Part shown: in pieces, positions 7,459 to 7,771 of the stretch | How positions within the stretch are numbered: position 1 is the stretch's first letter | Layout of the letters: each line of letters opens with the position of its first letter | NCBI GenBank assembly: GCA_030632545.1 | Contig: DAOVUO010000104.1 | Location: 1 to 7,771 of the forward strand | Length of the DNA: 7,771 bases | Source of the DNA: Bacteroidales bacterium | Lineage (GTDB): Bacteria > Bacteroidota > Bacteroidia > Bacteroidales > DYOH01 | Direction of reading: 5' to 3' | Made by a program: the position numbers and the translations under genes | Notes under the pieces: model-generated | The model's input: only the letters and a program-made list of their open reading frames with translations | What the model was told of the DNA's origin: nothing | Databases searched by the model: none

Positions 7459-7464
7459 TATTTT
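7428..7464. repeat. 10-base inverted repeat upstream of the kinase
   Basis: AAAATATTGA (7428-7437) and TCAATATTTT (7455-7464) are perfect inverted copies separated by 17 bases. The right arm also belongs to a second perfect inverted pair, ATAACAAAAT (7396-7405) with ATTTTGTTAT (7460-7469), so the two pairings exclude each other. It could be an operator or, if the transcript starts further upstream, a switchable leader structure. Confidence 0.45.
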
Positions 7465-7593
7465 GTTATGTTTTAAATTACTAACTGTTAGGATTAATTG
7501 TTAAATATTTGACAGTCAGATTATAACTAAATATATTGTTATGTATTATTAGTACTATTTAACGAATTTTATTTTAATAATTAGTGTGCCCTT

Positions 7594-7771
7594 GTCACGA
7601 TGTGAGTGTGCTATATGACAATTGCAAATATAAAATACACTGCATTATTTTAAAGAATTCACGCCGTGACTATCCCAATATTTTGGCTAAAGCCTTAATC
7701 CTCTGGCATTTTTGAACAACGGCATAAATGCCGTTGCTAATCATTTTCAGAATTACCCTAGTCACGGTGTG
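7594..7771. repeat. REP/MITE-like palindromic element, cut by the window edge
   Basis: The core is bounded by CACGCCGTGACTA (7660-7672) and TAGTCACGGTGTG (7759-7771), inverted copies matching at 12 of 13 positions. Inside are a short hairpin GGCTAAAGCC (7685-7694) and a strong one with nine-base arms, CAACGGCATAAATGCCGTTG (7717-7736). A further related copy, GTCACGATGTG (7594-7604), is in direct orientation with the copy at 7761-7771 (10 of 11 matches). Inverted ends with nested hairpins and no transposase suggest a non-autonomous, multicopy intergenic element of REP or MITE type. It may continue past the window, so its full size and any associated transposase cannot be seen. Confidence 0.6.

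Larger units (their letters stand above)
7370..7771. other. 402-base stretch without a gene
   Basis: No convincing protein-coding frame or RNA gene is visible. Next to the kinase the DNA is very A+T-rich and holds the inverted repeats and possible promoter described separately, plus a small palindrome CTAACTGTTAG at 7481-7491. From about 7583 the character changes: AGTGTGC occurs twice (7583-7589 and 7605-7611), and then come the GTCACG-type repeats of the palindromic element, which is visibly richer in G+C than its surroundings. Confidence 0.7.

Noticed and set aside
7670..7744. 24-codon minus-strand frame as a small protein gene
   Set aside because: It is built from the hairpins of the palindromic element and has no ribosome-binding context of its own, so it is better explained as repeat sequence.

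Overview
The window is about 70-75% A+T by eye. It carries three genes, all on the minus strand, and no RNA genes, CRISPR arrays or intact insertion sequences. None of the three starts has a Shine-Dalgarno motif, and TAnnTTTG-like boxes (the Bacteroidota -7 promoter element) lie upstream. Together with the CvfB-type S1 protein and a palindromic repeat at the right edge, this suggests a Bacteroidota chromosome, possibly a Bacteroidales/Marinilabiliales-like environmental lineage. The phylum is fairly likely; anything finer is a guess.

Layout in transcription order, right to left. Positions 7370-7771 hold no gene: the right end is a REP/MITE-like palindromic element cut by the window edge (about 7594-7771), followed by the probable promoter region of the first kinase. 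Positions 4451-7369 encode a 972-residue membrane hybrid histidine kinase (dCache - PAS - PAS - HisKA - HATPase - receiver). After a 139-base gap, 1192-4311 encode a 1039-residue paralogue of the same plan, but its middle differs: PAS, a coiled coil with 14-residue repeats, and a PAS-like domain with a three-cysteine cluster. After a 181-base gap, 162-1010 encode a CvfB/YitL-family S1-domain RNA-binding protein. Positions 1-161 are non-coding and rich in CAAGTT repeats.

The two kinases are clearly a tandem duplication. They share membrane topology and a closely related periplasmic sensor domain (about 57% identity over an 87-residue core, hand count). Their receivers are much closer (about 81% identity, with one 148-base stretch about 94% identical in DNA). 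The simplest reading is two sensors for related extracellular ligands, with different cytoplasmic middle modules, whose receivers feed the same unseen phosphotransfer partner. No Hpt protein, stand-alone response regulator or DNA-binding output is present in the window. The cvfB-like gene looks like an independent housekeeping neighbour. No wholly new system is evident; the most interesting points are the duplicated kinase pair with a homogenised receiver, the Cys-cluster PAS, the intragenic repeat, and the nested palindromes at the right end.
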